From positions 769,226 through 833,225 of the forward strand of contig NZ_JAQGLB010000001.1 in the NCBI RefSeq assembly GCF_027853965.1: a stretch of DNA of 64,000 nt. Direction: 5' to 3'. This document shows positions 15,735 to 23,240 of the stretch, in pieces. Within the stretch, counting starts at the first letter, position 1. Every line of letters begins with the position of its first letter. The DNA comes from Saccharopolyspora indica. GTDB taxonomy: Bacteria; Actinomycetota; Actinomycetes; Mycobacteriales; Pseudonocardiaceae. Under the pieces are notes generated by a model, which was not told the DNA's origin, ran no database searches, and saw only the letters and a list, made by a program, of their open reading frames with translations. Both the position numbers and the translations under genes were made by a program.

Positions 15735-17282
15735 TCAGCGGCCGGCGCAGGGCAGCCAGCGCCGCAGCGCCCTGCGCAACGCCTCCAGGGCCGGTTCGTC
15801 CAGGTGATCGGCGGCCCAGGCGACGTAGCAGTCCGGGCGCAGCAGCAGCGCGGCAGGTGATCCCGGCCGCGGGCGGGCGGTGACGACATCGAAGTGGTGG
15901 CGCCACTCGGAGGCGATCGCGCTCAGCGAGCCGTTGCCGGTCAGGTCCAGCAGCAACGGCCGCGCGGTCCTGGTCAGCTCCGCCAGCCGGACCGGCCCGG
16001 CCTCGGTGCGCAGGTCCAGCTCCGGGGCGAAGCGGCCGGTCAGCGGGTGCGCGGCGGGATCACCCATGTCGTAGCCGATGTCCGCGCCCGTGGTCAGCTC
16101 CGCCAGCCGCCGCACGGTGCCGGCCTCGCCGAGCAGTTCGGCCATCACCGCGCGCAGTCCGGTGACGTCGCTGCCCGGGGCGATCAGGGCCGCCTGCGCC
16201 TGCGCGTTGAGCACCATGCGCTCGGCGGCGGCCCGCCGCTCGGTCTGGTAGCTGGCCAGCAGGCCGGGCGGGGCGCTGCCGCGGATCTCGGCGGCCAGCT
16301 TCCAGCCCAGGTTGGCCGCGTCCTGCAGGCCGAGGTTGAGCCCGGGGCCGCCGCCGGTGGCGGCGTAGACGTGCGCGGCGTCGCCGACCAGCAGGACCCG
16401 CCCGTCACCGAACCGCTCGGCCACCCGGGTGTTGCCGCCGCTGAGTCGCCGCAGCACGTGCGGGCCCGCGCCACCGGGAGGGCTCAGCGGCACCTCGGCG
16501 CCCAGCACGCGGCCGATGCTGGCCCGCAGTTCACCCAGGCTCATCGGGGTCCCGGTGGCGGGCTGGTCCCACTCCGTGGTGCTGATCAGCGGTGGCTGGC
16601 CGGGCAGCGGCGCGTAGGAGAAACCGCCGGTTTCGGTGCGGTGCGGCAGGAACGGCGCCACCGCGCCGAAACCCGGCACCTGCAGGACACCGGTGGCCGG
16701 ATCGACCCACTCCGGCGGAACACCGGCGTGCGCCGAGCGCACCGTCATGCGGTCGTAGGTGCGGCCCGGGAAGGCGATCCCGGCCAGCTTGCGGGTGCGG
16801 CTGTGCGCACCGTCGGCGCCGACCAGGTAGCGGGCCCGCAGCCGGTAGGTCCCCTCCGGTCCGGTCACCTCGGCGGTGACCGCGTCCTGGTCCTGGGAGA
16901 GGCCGACGAGTTCGTGCCCGCGGCGCACCTGCACCCCGAGCTCCGCGGCGCGTTCGGTCAGGACCTCCACGATCCGCCGCTGGGGGACCGCCACGGTGTG
17001 GACCGGGCTGTCCTCCAGCAGGCTCAGGTCCAGGCCCAGACCGCCGAAGGTGAAGTAGGCGGTGTTGGCTCGCGGCGGCTGCGCCTCACCGGTGAGGCGC
17101 TCGTGCAGCCCACGGTGGTCGAGCAGCCGCACGACCTGCCCGAGCAGCCCGTTGGCCTTGGGTTCGTCACCGGGTTCGGGCAGGCGTTCCAGCACGACGG
17201 GCCGGATCCCGGCCAGGCTCAGCTCGCAGGCCAGCATCAGCCCGTTCGGGCCGCCGCCGATGATGACGACATCGGTGATCAC
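15735..17282 (-). CDS. FAD-dependent aromatic monooxygenase (RdmE/PgaE/Rox-like)
   Basis: Class A flavoprotein monooxygenase of 515 residues that hydroxylates aromatic or polyketide substrates with NAD(P)H and oxygen. Visible motifs are the dinucleotide-binding GGGPNG at 9-14, the DG motif GADGAHSRTRK, and the GD motif VLLVGDAAHVYAATGGGPGLNLGLQDAANLGWKLA. A C-terminal thioredoxin-like part is present, as in polyketide hydroxylases and rifampicin monooxygenases. The GTG at 17282 follows a GAGGAG site. It is divergent from a TetR gene with twin dyads in the gap, so it is probably that TetR's target. Drug inactivation (Rox-like) versus biosynthesis cannot be separated by sequence alone. Confidence 0.88.
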   Translation of the reverse strand: MITDVVIIGGGPNGLMLACELSLAGIRPVVLERLPEPGDEPKANGLLGQVVRLLDHRGLHERLTGEAQPPRANTAYFTFGGLGLDLSLLEDSPVHTVAVPQRRIVEVLTERAAELGVQVRRGHELVGLSQDQDAVTAEVTGPEGTYRLRARYLVGADGAHSRTRKLAGIAFPGRTYDRMTVRSAHAGVPPEWVDPATGVLQVPGFGAVAPFLPHRTETGGFSYAPLPGQPPLISTTEWDQPATGTPMSLGELRASIGRVLGAEVPLSPPGGAGPHVLRRLSGGNTRVAERFGDGRVLLVGDAAHVYAATGGGPGLNLGLQDAANLGWKLAAEIRGSAPPGLLASYQTERRAAAERMVLNAQAQAALIAPGSDVTGLRAVMAELLGEAGTVRRLAELTTGADIGYDMGDPAAHPLTGRFAPELDLRTEAGPVRLAELTRTARPLLLDLTGNGSLSAIASEWRHHFDVVTARPRPGSPAALLLRPDCYVAWAADHLDEPALEALRRALRRWLPCAGR

Positions 17283-17352
17283 CAGCACTCTCCTCACGGT
17301 CACCGCGGACGGGCCCAGCGCCCGTCCGCGGCGCCAACCTAGACGAAAAAAA

Positions 17353-17380
17353 TGCGTGCACGCAAATTTGCGTGGACGCA
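17353..17380. promoter_or_regulatory. Twin TetR operators between monooxygenase and TetR genes
   Basis: TGCGTGCACGCA (17353-17364, perfect palindrome) and TGCGTGGACGCA (17369-17380, one mismatched pair) are separated by AATT; the centres are 16 bases apart. They sit between the divergent starts at 17282 and 17403. Confidence 0.7.
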
Positions 17381-17402
17381 GTAAAGCTGGGAGGGTGGGC
17401 CG

Positions 17403-18032
17403 GTGACCACACGGCGGACAGGACTGCGCGAGCAGAAGAAGCAGGCCACCGAACGAGCCCTGCGCGAAGCGGCACTGCGGCTGGCGCTGGAACGCGGACC
17501 CGACAACGTCCGCGTCGACGACATCGCCCAAGCCGCCGGAGTCTCACCCCGGACCTACAACAACTACTTCTCCAGCCGTGAACAGGCCATCATCGCCGCC
17601 ATCACCGCCCAGCGGCAGACGCGGCTGGCCGAGTCCGTCACCGGCCGGCCCGACGGCATCCGCCTCGCCGAAGCCATCACCGACTCGATCGTGGAGCAGT
17701 ACACCGGCACCGGACACGACGAGATCACGCTGATCACCACCAGCCCCGCACTGCGCGAAGCGTTCCTGCACGCCACCACCGCCATCGAAGACCCCCTGGC
17801 CACCGCCATCGCCCACCGCCTCGGCGACACCGACCCGGCCACCGCCGCGGTGCTCGCGGCCGCCATCACCGCCGCGGTCCGCACCGCCCTGAGGCGGTGG
17901 CTGCAACCAGCACCCACCGCCGGCGGTCTCGTCATCCCCACCGGAGCGCTCCCGAACCTGCTCCGCACCGCGCTCGAGGTGCTCGCACCCGCACTCGACG
18001 CCGCAGAAGAACACCGACGCCAGCGCCGATGA
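17403..18032 (+). CDS. TetR-family transcriptional repressor
   Basis: Repressor of 209 residues: an N-terminal TetR helix-turn-helix (about residues 12-55, RVDDIAQAAGVSPRTYNNYFSSREQAI) and a helical ligand-binding C-terminus. The GTG at 17403 lies 22 bases beyond a pair of palindromes that are its probable operators and that also cover the divergent monooxygenase promoter. By analogy with TetR/monooxygenase pairs, the monooxygenase substrate or product is likely to be the inducer. The C-terminus is Arg-rich and ends 72 bases before the next TetR gene. Confidence 0.88.
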   Translation: MTTRRTGLREQKKQATERALREAALRLALERGPDNVRVDDIAQAAGVSPRTYNNYFSSREQAIIAAITAQRQTRLAESVTGRPDGIRLAEAITDSIVEQYTGTGHDEITLITTSPALREAFLHATTAIEDPLATAIAHRLGDTDPATAAVLAAAITAAVRTALRRWLQPAPTAGGLVIPTGALPNLLRTALEVLAPALDAAEEHRRQRR

Positions 18033-18068
18033 GATGTGCCCCGAACCGGCCGTGGAACCCACCATTTC

Positions 18069-18086
18069 TTGAATGACCGGTCCAGT
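18069..18086 (+). promoter_or_regulatory. Operator-like site upstream of second TetR gene
   Basis: TTGAATGACCGGTCCAGTA, containing the palindromic core GACCGGTC, lies just before the TetR start. The same sequence, inverted and with few changes, precedes the hydrolase gene at 18721-18740, so both are probably bound by this TetR protein. Confidence 0.6.
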
Positions 18087-18104
18087 ATGAGTAGGGTTGC
18101 GGCC

Positions 18105-18683
18105 ATGGGCAGGGTGAAGGAGTTCGATCCCGACGCGGCACTGCGCACGGCGATGGAGCTGTTCTGGCGCCAGGGCTACGAGGCGACCTCGATGCAGGAC
18201 CTGGTCGACCACCTGGGTCTGGGGCGCGGCAGCATCTACGGCGCGTTCGGGGGCAAGCGCGATCTGTTCCTGGCGGCGGTCGAGCGCTATGCGGACGACG
18301 CCCGCGCGGGACTGCTCGACCAGCTCTCCGCACCAGGCTCCTCGCTCGATGCCGTGCGCGCCCTGGTGCGCTGGTACGCGCACGCAGCGCTGACCGACGA
18401 GCAGCGCAAAGGCTGCCTGATCACCAACACCGCGATCGAACTGCCCGGCGACGCCGACGCCGGTCGCCTGGTGGAATCGGGGCTGGAGGTCGTGGAAACC
18501 GCTCTCACGGCCGCACTGATGCGGGCGAGGAGCGAAGGTGAACTGCCCGCCGACCGCGACCCCGCGGCGCTGGCGCGCTTCCTGGTGACGGTGCTCCAAG
18601 GCGTGCGGGTGGTCGGCAAGACCTCCCTGCGCCAACGCCTGATCGACGACACCGTCGAGCAGGCCCTCGCACTGCTCGGCTGA
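18105..18683 (+). CDS. TetR-family transcriptional regulator (AcrR-like)
   Basis: Regulator of 192 residues from the ATG at 18105 (an ATG at 18087 in frame is possible). The N-terminal HTH (EFDPDAALRTAMELFWRQGYEATSMQDLVDHLGLGRGSIYGAFGGKRDLFLAAV) is of the COG1309 type that typically controls adjacent oxidoreductases or hydrolases. The C-terminal domain (about 90-190) is helical with a ligand pocket region containing KGCLITNTAIEL. It is followed after 74 bases by an alpha/beta hydrolase, and matching operator-like sites precede both genes. Repression of itself and the hydrolase is the simplest model. Confidence 0.88.
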   Translation: MGRVKEFDPDAALRTAMELFWRQGYEATSMQDLVDHLGLGRGSIYGAFGGKRDLFLAAVERYADDARAGLLDQLSAPGSSLDAVRALVRWYAHAALTDEQRKGCLITNTAIELPGDADAGRLVESGLEVVETALTAALMRARSEGELPADRDPAALARFLVTVLQGVRVVGKTSLRQRLIDDTVEQALALLG

Positions 18684-18720
18684 TCCCGCCACCTCGTCCC
18701 CCGGGGACGCTCATGCCCAA

Positions 18721-18740
18721 TTTCTGGACCGATCGTTCAA
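18721..18740 (-). promoter_or_regulatory. Second copy of the TetR operator, upstream of hydrolase
   Basis: On the minus strand this reads TTGAACGATCGGTCCAGAAA, matching the site before the TetR gene at nearly every position. It lies 18 bases before the hydrolase start and overlaps its promoter/leader, a position suited to repression. Confidence 0.6.
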
Positions 18741-18757
18741 CTAAAGGAATCGTGATC

Positions 18758-19711
18758 ATGGTTTCCGCCGTTCCCACCGATGCCGAACTGGCCGCCACGC
18801 TCGACGGCGACTTCACCAGCGACCACGCCGAGGTCAACGGAACCCGCCTGCACCACGTCAGCGGCGGCACCGGCGACCCCCTCGTCCTGCTCGGCGGGTG
18901 GCCGCAGACCTGGTGGCAGTTCCGCAAGATCATGCCCGAGCTCGCCCGCCGCTTCCGCGTGATCGCGGTCGACCTGCGCGGCATGGGCGGATCGGCCAAA
19001 CCCGAGACCGGCTACGACAAGAAGACCATCGCCGCCGACATCCACGCGCTCATCGGCCACCTCGGCCACCAGTCGGCCTTCGTCGCCGGGCACGACATCG
19101 GCGCCGCGGTGGCCTACCACCTCACCGCGGGCTTCCCGCACGCCGTGCGCCGGCTGGTCACCCTGGACATGGGCGTGCCGGACGCCTCCTGGCTGGCCAT
19201 CCCGATGCTCCCCGCCAGCGACGAGCAGGCCGCCGCGCTCACCGAAGGCCGCGGCGGATATCCGTGGTGGTTCGCGCTCAACCAGCTCCGCGAACTACCG
19301 GAACGACTGCTCGACGGGCGATTCCGGCTGCTGATCGACTGGCTCTACGGCCACATGCTCCACGACCAGGCATCGGTCGACGAGCAGGCCCGCCGCATCT
19401 ACGCCCACGCCTACGACAGCCAGCAGGCCATCCGCGCGGGCAACGGCTGGTACCAGACCATGCGCCAGGACGTCGCCGACCTGGCCACCTACCCGCCGGT
19501 GACCACACCGATCCTGACCCTCGCCGGCGAGGACAGCTACCCGGCGCTGCGCGAGCAGATGGCCGACAAGGGCACCGACGTGCGCGTCCTCGCCGTGCCC
19601 GGCAGCGGGCACTACATCCCCGAAGAACAGCCCGAATTCCTCCTCGCCCGCCTGGTGGAGTTCTTCGCAGGCCCCCACCGCACGACCCGGCCGGAAACCC
19701 CGGCCACCTGA
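18758..19711 (+). CDS. Alpha/beta hydrolase, epoxide hydrolase / dehalogenase-like
   Basis: Soluble alpha/beta hydrolase of 317 residues. Oxyanion-hole region GGWPQTWWQFRKIMPELA, nucleophile elbow AGHDIGAAVAYHL with Asp113, and terminal His285 in GSGHYIPEE show the Asp-nucleophile subgroup that includes soluble epoxide hydrolases and fluoroacetate/haloalkane dehalogenases. An Asp nucleophile with the downstream Tyr-rich cap region favours epoxide hydrolysis. An AAAGGA site precedes the ATG at 18758; the frame from 18713 would translate through the operator and is unlikely. Regulated, by inference, by the TetR immediately upstream. Confidence 0.85.
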   Translation: MVSAVPTDAELAATLDGDFTSDHAEVNGTRLHHVSGGTGDPLVLLGGWPQTWWQFRKIMPELARRFRVIAVDLRGMGGSAKPETGYDKKTIAADIHALIGHLGHQSAFVAGHDIGAAVAYHLTAGFPHAVRRLVTLDMGVPDASWLAIPMLPASDEQAAALTEGRGGYPWWFALNQLRELPERLLDGRFRLLIDWLYGHMLHDQASVDEQARRIYAHAYDSQQAIRAGNGWYQTMRQDVADLATYPPVTTPILTLAGEDSYPALREQMADKGTDVRVLAVPGSGHYIPEEQPEFLLARLVEFFAGPHRTTRPETPAT

Positions 19712-19868
19712 GCGCCGACCGCGGTGCGGCGAGAAACACCCGCGCGAGCAGCTCCCCTCCAGCCACGGCGGGAGGGGAGCCCGGTGATTGAAACCTCCGG
19801 CGGGCGACATCGGCAGGGCGTGACGCTCTTCGCCGAGCCGGGCGACCCGGATCTGCGGGAGCGGGCGA

Positions 19869-20147
19869 TCAGGCGGAGATGCGTGGTCGTTGCGGGGGAG
19901 CCTGGCCGGTGAGGACGGTGCGGCGCAGTTCGTCCAGCGACAGGCCCACCGCGTCGGCCAGGGCCGCGACGGTGAAGAACGCCGGCGTCGGGATCCGGCC
20001 CTTCTCGATCTTGCGCAGGGTCTCGGTGGAGATGCCCGCGGCCGCGGCGACCTCGACCATGCTGCGCTGGCCGCGCGCCTCCCGCAGGGCCTGGCCCAGC
20101 AGTTCGCCCCGGCGCAGCTCGTGCTCGGTGAGAGGTTCACGCACCAT
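19869..20147 (-). CDS. XRE-family helix-turn-helix regulator (small)
   Basis: A 92-residue DNA-binding protein that is almost entirely an HTH_3 domain (about residues 12-70): LGQALREARGQRSMVEVAAAAGISTETLRKIEKGRIPTPAFFTVAALADAVGLSLDELRRTV. It is divergent from a methionine-aminopeptidase-like gene, with 54 bases between the starts. The same XRE plus map-like pairing is common in actinomycete genomes, suggesting the two act together. The gap holds an AT-rich box (ATACTAATATCGGTATAGTTAT) that probably contains both promoters and the binding site; it is split here for description, centred near 20168. Confidence 0.85.
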   Translation of the reverse strand: MVREPLTEHELRRGELLGQALREARGQRSMVEVAAAAGISTETLRKIEKGRIPTPAFFTVAALADAVGLSLDELRRTVLTGQAPPQRPRISA

Positions 20148-20152
20148 GACCG

Positions 20153-20180
20153 CGATACTAATATCGGTATAGTTATTGGG
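20153..20180. promoter_or_regulatory. AT-rich divergent promoter/operator of the XRE-MAP-like pair
   Basis: The short intergenic stretch contains ATACTAATATCGGTATAG, with a partly palindromic TACTAATATCGGTA core, and is sharply AT-rich against its surroundings. It is the only candidate site for the XRE protein and for both promoters. Confidence 0.5.
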
Positions 20181-20201
20181 CCAGTTCCGCTGGAGCAGCA
20201 C

Positions 20202-20936
20202 GTGATCGAGCTGAAGACCGCCACCGAGATCGACGCCCTGGGCGAAGCCGGGCGCGTCGTCGCCCGCGCACTGCACGCCGTGCGCGCCCACGCCCGGCCC
20301 GGGATCACGCTGCGCGAGCTCGACGAGCTCGCCCGCACCCTCCTCACCGAGGCCGGAGCCCGGCCGTGCCGGGCGCCGAAGCCGGGCGCGATCAGCACCT
20401 CGGTCAACGACGTCATCGCCCACGGCACCCCCGATCACACCCGGCTGGCCGACGGCGACCTGATCAGCATCGACTGCGCCGCGAGCCTGCACGGCTGGGT
20501 CGGCGCCGCCGCGATCACCTTCAGCGCCGGCCGGCCCCGGCCCGAGGACACCGCACTGGTGCGCGCCACCGAGCAAGCGCTCGCCGACGGCATCGCCGCC
20601 GCCAGGCCCGGAGCACGCCTCGGCGATGTCTGCCGCGCCATCGGCGTGCTCGGCCGCAGCGCCGGATACGGCATCCCCGCCGGACTCGGCGGCGCAGGAG
20701 TGGGCCGCGACAGGCGCGAAGCACCACCGGTCCCCAACGACGGCCACCCGGGCAAAGGCGTCCCGCTGCGCCCAGGACTGGTGCTGAGCATCGAACCGGT
20801 GGTGCTGGCGGGCGGCACCGATGCCACCACCACCGAGGGCTCGGTGGTGCGCACCGCAGACGGCAGCCGCGCCGCCCACACCGGGCACACCATCGCCATC
20901 ACCGCCGACGGCCCGCGAATCCTCACCGCGCGCTGA
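20202..20936 (+). CDS. Methionine-aminopeptidase-like protein with degenerate active site
   Basis: Pita-bread-fold protein (244 residues) clearly related to type I methionine aminopeptidase: IELKTATEIDALGEAGRVVARAL, the region around IAHGTPDHTRLADGDLISIDC, and VPLRPGLVLSIEPVVL. Of the metal ligands, Asp91 and Glu198 remain. The second Asp is Ala102 (HGWVGAAA), the first metal His is Ala165 (GGAGVG), the substrate His is Arg172, and the final Glu is Gly228 (HTGHT). A segment after residue 55 is also shortened. It is therefore unlikely to be an aminopeptidase and may be a binding or sensor protein for the divergent XRE regulator. The GTG at 20202 follows a GGAG site. Confidence 0.85.
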   Translation: MIELKTATEIDALGEAGRVVARALHAVRAHARPGITLRELDELARTLLTEAGARPCRAPKPGAISTSVNDVIAHGTPDHTRLADGDLISIDCAASLHGWVGAAAITFSAGRPRPEDTALVRATEQALADGIAAARPGARLGDVCRAIGVLGRSAGYGIPAGLGGAGVGRDRREAPPVPNDGHPGKGVPLRPGLVLSIEPVVLAGGTDATTTEGSVVRTADGSRAAHTGHTIAITADGPRILTAR

Positions 20937-21129
20937 CACGCCACTCGGCGCAATTTCCCCACACCGTCGGAAAAGGGATTCCGGGCCGGGACTTTGGGCT
21001 CCCAGGTCAACCCGCCGAAGGTCCTCTCCGCGCCGCCGGGCCGATGATCAATCCCACATGCGACGCAGCGTGCACATCCGGATACTGGGAATTGCCGATC
21101 ACGCCATCGCAGAATTGTCCCGAGGGAAC
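20937..21129 (+). promoter_or_regulatory. Upstream region of macrolide-type glycosyltransferase gene
   Basis: A 193-base gap whose right half is moderately AT-rich, with no convincing ORF. It probably carries the glycosyltransferase promoter; the Shine-Dalgarno is a weak GAGGGA. Confidence 0.4.
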
Positions 21130-22296
21130 ATGAAAAGACACTTCGCCTTCGTCAGCGTGCCCGCCGCCGGACACGTCAACCCGACCCTGCCGCTGGTGGC
21201 CGAACTGCTGCGCCGCGGTCACCGGGTCAGCTACGCCGTGGGCCACGACATGGCACCGGCCGTGAAATCCACGGGCGCCGAGCTCGTCGAACTCCCCACC
21301 GAACTGCCCCAGATCGGCCGCGTCCCGTTCACCGAACGCATGGCGACGATGCTGGACTTCTTCTGCCACGACCTGCGAGCCAGCATCCCGGTGCTGCGGC
21401 AGCGATTCGCCGACGACCCGCCGGATGCGGTCTGCGCCGACGCGATGACCCCCTACGGCCGCATGATCGCCGAAGAGCTCGGGGTTCCCGCGATCGTGCT
21501 GATGCCCAGCATGGCCTCCAACGAGCAATTCTCGATGCTGGAGGCAGCACCGGCCAGCGAGGATTTCTCCACCGAGCTCTTCACCGAGATGACCAACCGG
21601 ATCGGGCAGGTCGCCGCCGAACTCGGCGTGCGCCCGGTGCTGCCGCTCCAGGCGCAATCCGGCGAGCTGAACCTGGTTTTCCTGCCGCGCGAATTCCAGC
21701 GCGCGGGCGAGACCTTCGACGAGCGCTACCACTTCATCGGTCCGCTGCTGGGCGAGCGCGACCAGCAGCCCTGGCAGCCGCGCGACCCGCACGCCCCGCT
21801 GCTCTACATCGCACTGGGCACCGCCTTCAACAACCGGCCCGACTTCTACCGGATGTGCCTGAGCGCGTTCGGCGACAGCCCCTGGCAGGTCGCGATGTCC
21901 ATCGGCCACGACGTCCAGGCCGGTGAACTCGGGCCGGTGCCCGGCAACGTCGAGGTGCGCGCGAGCTTCCCGCAGCCGGCGGTGCTGCGCCACGCCAGCG
22001 CCTTCATCTCCCACACCGGCATGAACTCCACCATGGAATCGCTGCACGCCGCGGTCCCGCTGGTGGCCGTGCCGCAGATGCCCGAGCAGGCCATCAACGC
22101 CGCCCGCGTGCAGGAACTCGGCCTCGGCCGCCACCTGGAACCGGCGACCGTCACCGCCGAGGTGCTGCGCGCCGCCGTCGAGGACGTCGCCTCGGACGAA
22201 GGCATCCGCGCCAACCTGGAGAAGATGCGCCGCGTCGTGCGCTCCAGCGGCGGTGCGACCGCCGGAGCCGACGCGCTGGAGAACCACCTCGCCTGA
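21130..22296 (+). CDS. Macrolide-type glycosyltransferase (MGT, GT1 family)
   Basis: GT-B glycosyltransferase of 388 residues, family GT1, related to the OleD/OleI/Mgt enzymes that glucosylate macrolides and other acceptors using UDP-sugars. Catalytic His15 is in VPAAGHVNPTLPL. The C-terminal donor site has the signature region FPQPAVLRHASAFISHTGMNSTMESLHAAVPLVAVPQMPEQAINA, with HTGMNST contacting the diphosphate. The usual role in actinomycetes is self-protection or resistance by glycosylation, although biosynthetic use is possible. It ends close to a strong hairpin and no export or macrolide gene is adjacent. The ATG at 21130 gives the family-standard N-terminus. Confidence 0.88.
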   Translation: MKRHFAFVSVPAAGHVNPTLPLVAELLRRGHRVSYAVGHDMAPAVKSTGAELVELPTELPQIGRVPFTERMATMLDFFCHDLRASIPVLRQRFADDPPDAVCADAMTPYGRMIAEELGVPAIVLMPSMASNEQFSMLEAAPASEDFSTELFTEMTNRIGQVAAELGVRPVLPLQAQSGELNLVFLPREFQRAGETFDERYHFIGPLLGERDQQPWQPRDPHAPLLYIALGTAFNNRPDFYRMCLSAFGDSPWQVAMSIGHDVQAGELGPVPGNVEVRASFPQPAVLRHASAFISHTGMNSTMESLHAAVPLVAVPQMPEQAINAARVQELGLGRHLEPATVTAEVLRAAVEDVASDEGIRANLEKMRRVVRSSGGATAGADALENHLA

Positions 22297-22302
22297 ACAC
22301 GT

Positions 22303-22345
22303 GGTGGTGTCGCCGGCCCCCCCCTCCCCCCCCGGCGCCACCACC
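22303..22345. terminator. Bidirectional hairpin with poly-C loop
   Basis: Arms GGTGGTGTCGCCGG (22303-22316) and CCGGCGCCACCACC (22332-22345) pair over 14 bp with one mismatch around a cytosine-rich 15-base loop, between the convergent glycosyltransferase and DUF2306 genes. The C run could be affected by sequencing error. Confidence 0.7.
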
Positions 22346-22347
22346 GT

Positions 22348-23055
22348 TCACCGCGCAGCGGCGCGAGCGCGCCGCGGGCGGCGGTCCAGCCACCACTGGC
22401 TCACCAGCAGCGGAACCACCCAGCCCAGCCACGTCGACAACCCCGCGATGGTCGAGATGAAGTAGGCCATGTCGCCGCCGTAGGTCGTCGGCAGCTGCGG
22501 CGCCAGCAGCACCGCCCACAACGGCGTCCACACCCGGTTGGTCACCGTCGAGACCGTCAGCACGAACGAGCGGATCATCCACCGGCGGTGGTCGCCGAAG
22601 CGGCGGGCCCGCCCCGCCCGCCAGCCCGCCACCGTGCAGCCGAACCACACCGTGGCCAGCGTCAGGTTGCTGGCCACCGCCACCGGGCCGAACGGCGCGA
22701 ACACCGCCACCGCCGCGGCCAGCACCGCCGCGGGCAGCACCCCGGCGAAGACGTAGGCCCTCCCGATCAGGCGGTGCGCCCGCGGATACCGCGCCCGGAA
22801 CGCGGGCCAGACCTGGAAGCAGCAGCTCAGGATCGCCACCGTCCCGAACAGCACGTGCCCCACCAGCAGCGGGTAGTGCACCTCCATCCCCTCGGACAAC
22901 TGCACCCGCGACAACGCGGGATCCAGCGTCAGGTACGGCGGCAGCGAGTAGACCACGAACATCACCGCCACCAGCGCCAGCGGCCCCACCCACGGTCGCC
23001 GCCACCACCGCACCGACGGCCGGTTCACCTCCGGCCGCTGCGTCACCGTGCTCAC
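22348..23055 (-). CDS. DUF2306-type membrane protein
   Basis: Integral membrane protein of 235 residues with about seven hydrophobic segments. Landmarks are the N-terminal SLPPYLTLDPALSRVQL and the family-typical HYPLLVGHVLFGTVAILSCCFQVWPAFRARYPRAHRLIGRAYVF, with conserved His residues, then GDHRRWMIRSFVLT. DUF2306 proteins have no established function. The GTG at 23055 precedes MSTVTQRPE. It is divergent from the GntR-TetR chimeric regulator and the 185-base gap carries palindromes, so it is the likely regulated gene. Confidence 0.78.
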   Translation of the reverse strand: MSTVTQRPEVNRPSVRWWRRPWVGPLALVAVMFVVYSLPPYLTLDPALSRVQLSEGMEVHYPLLVGHVLFGTVAILSCCFQVWPAFRARYPRAHRLIGRAYVFAGVLPAAVLAAAVAVFAPFGPVAVASNLTLATVWFGCTVAGWRAGRARRFGDHRRWMIRSFVLTVSTVTNRVWTPLWAVLLAPQLPTTYGGDMAYFISTIAGLSTWLGWVVPLLVSQWWLDRRPRRARAAAR

Positions 23056-23162
23056 CTCGGAAACCCCCTCGCGTACGCTTCAACCAACTGCGTACACCGT
23101 ATTGATCACCAAGGGAATCCGGTACCGCTCAAGGAGAAACCCGTGCATCTCGTTCGAACCGA

Positions 23163-23223
23163 ACTAGTGCAAGCCGGTGTTTGCGGTGGTGCGCTAGGCT
23201 TCCCGGCACACGTGCACTAGTGC
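23163..23223. promoter_or_regulatory. ACTAGTGC repeats before the chimeric regulator gene
   Basis: ACTAGTGC occurs at 23163-23170 and again within the perfect palindrome GCACTAGTGC at 23214-23223, 17 bases before the regulator start. These are candidate autoregulatory operators. The left half of the same gap also holds GCGTACGC-like half-sites near 23072-23095. Confidence 0.5.
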
Positions 23224-23240
23224 GACAACAGGGGAGCGCG

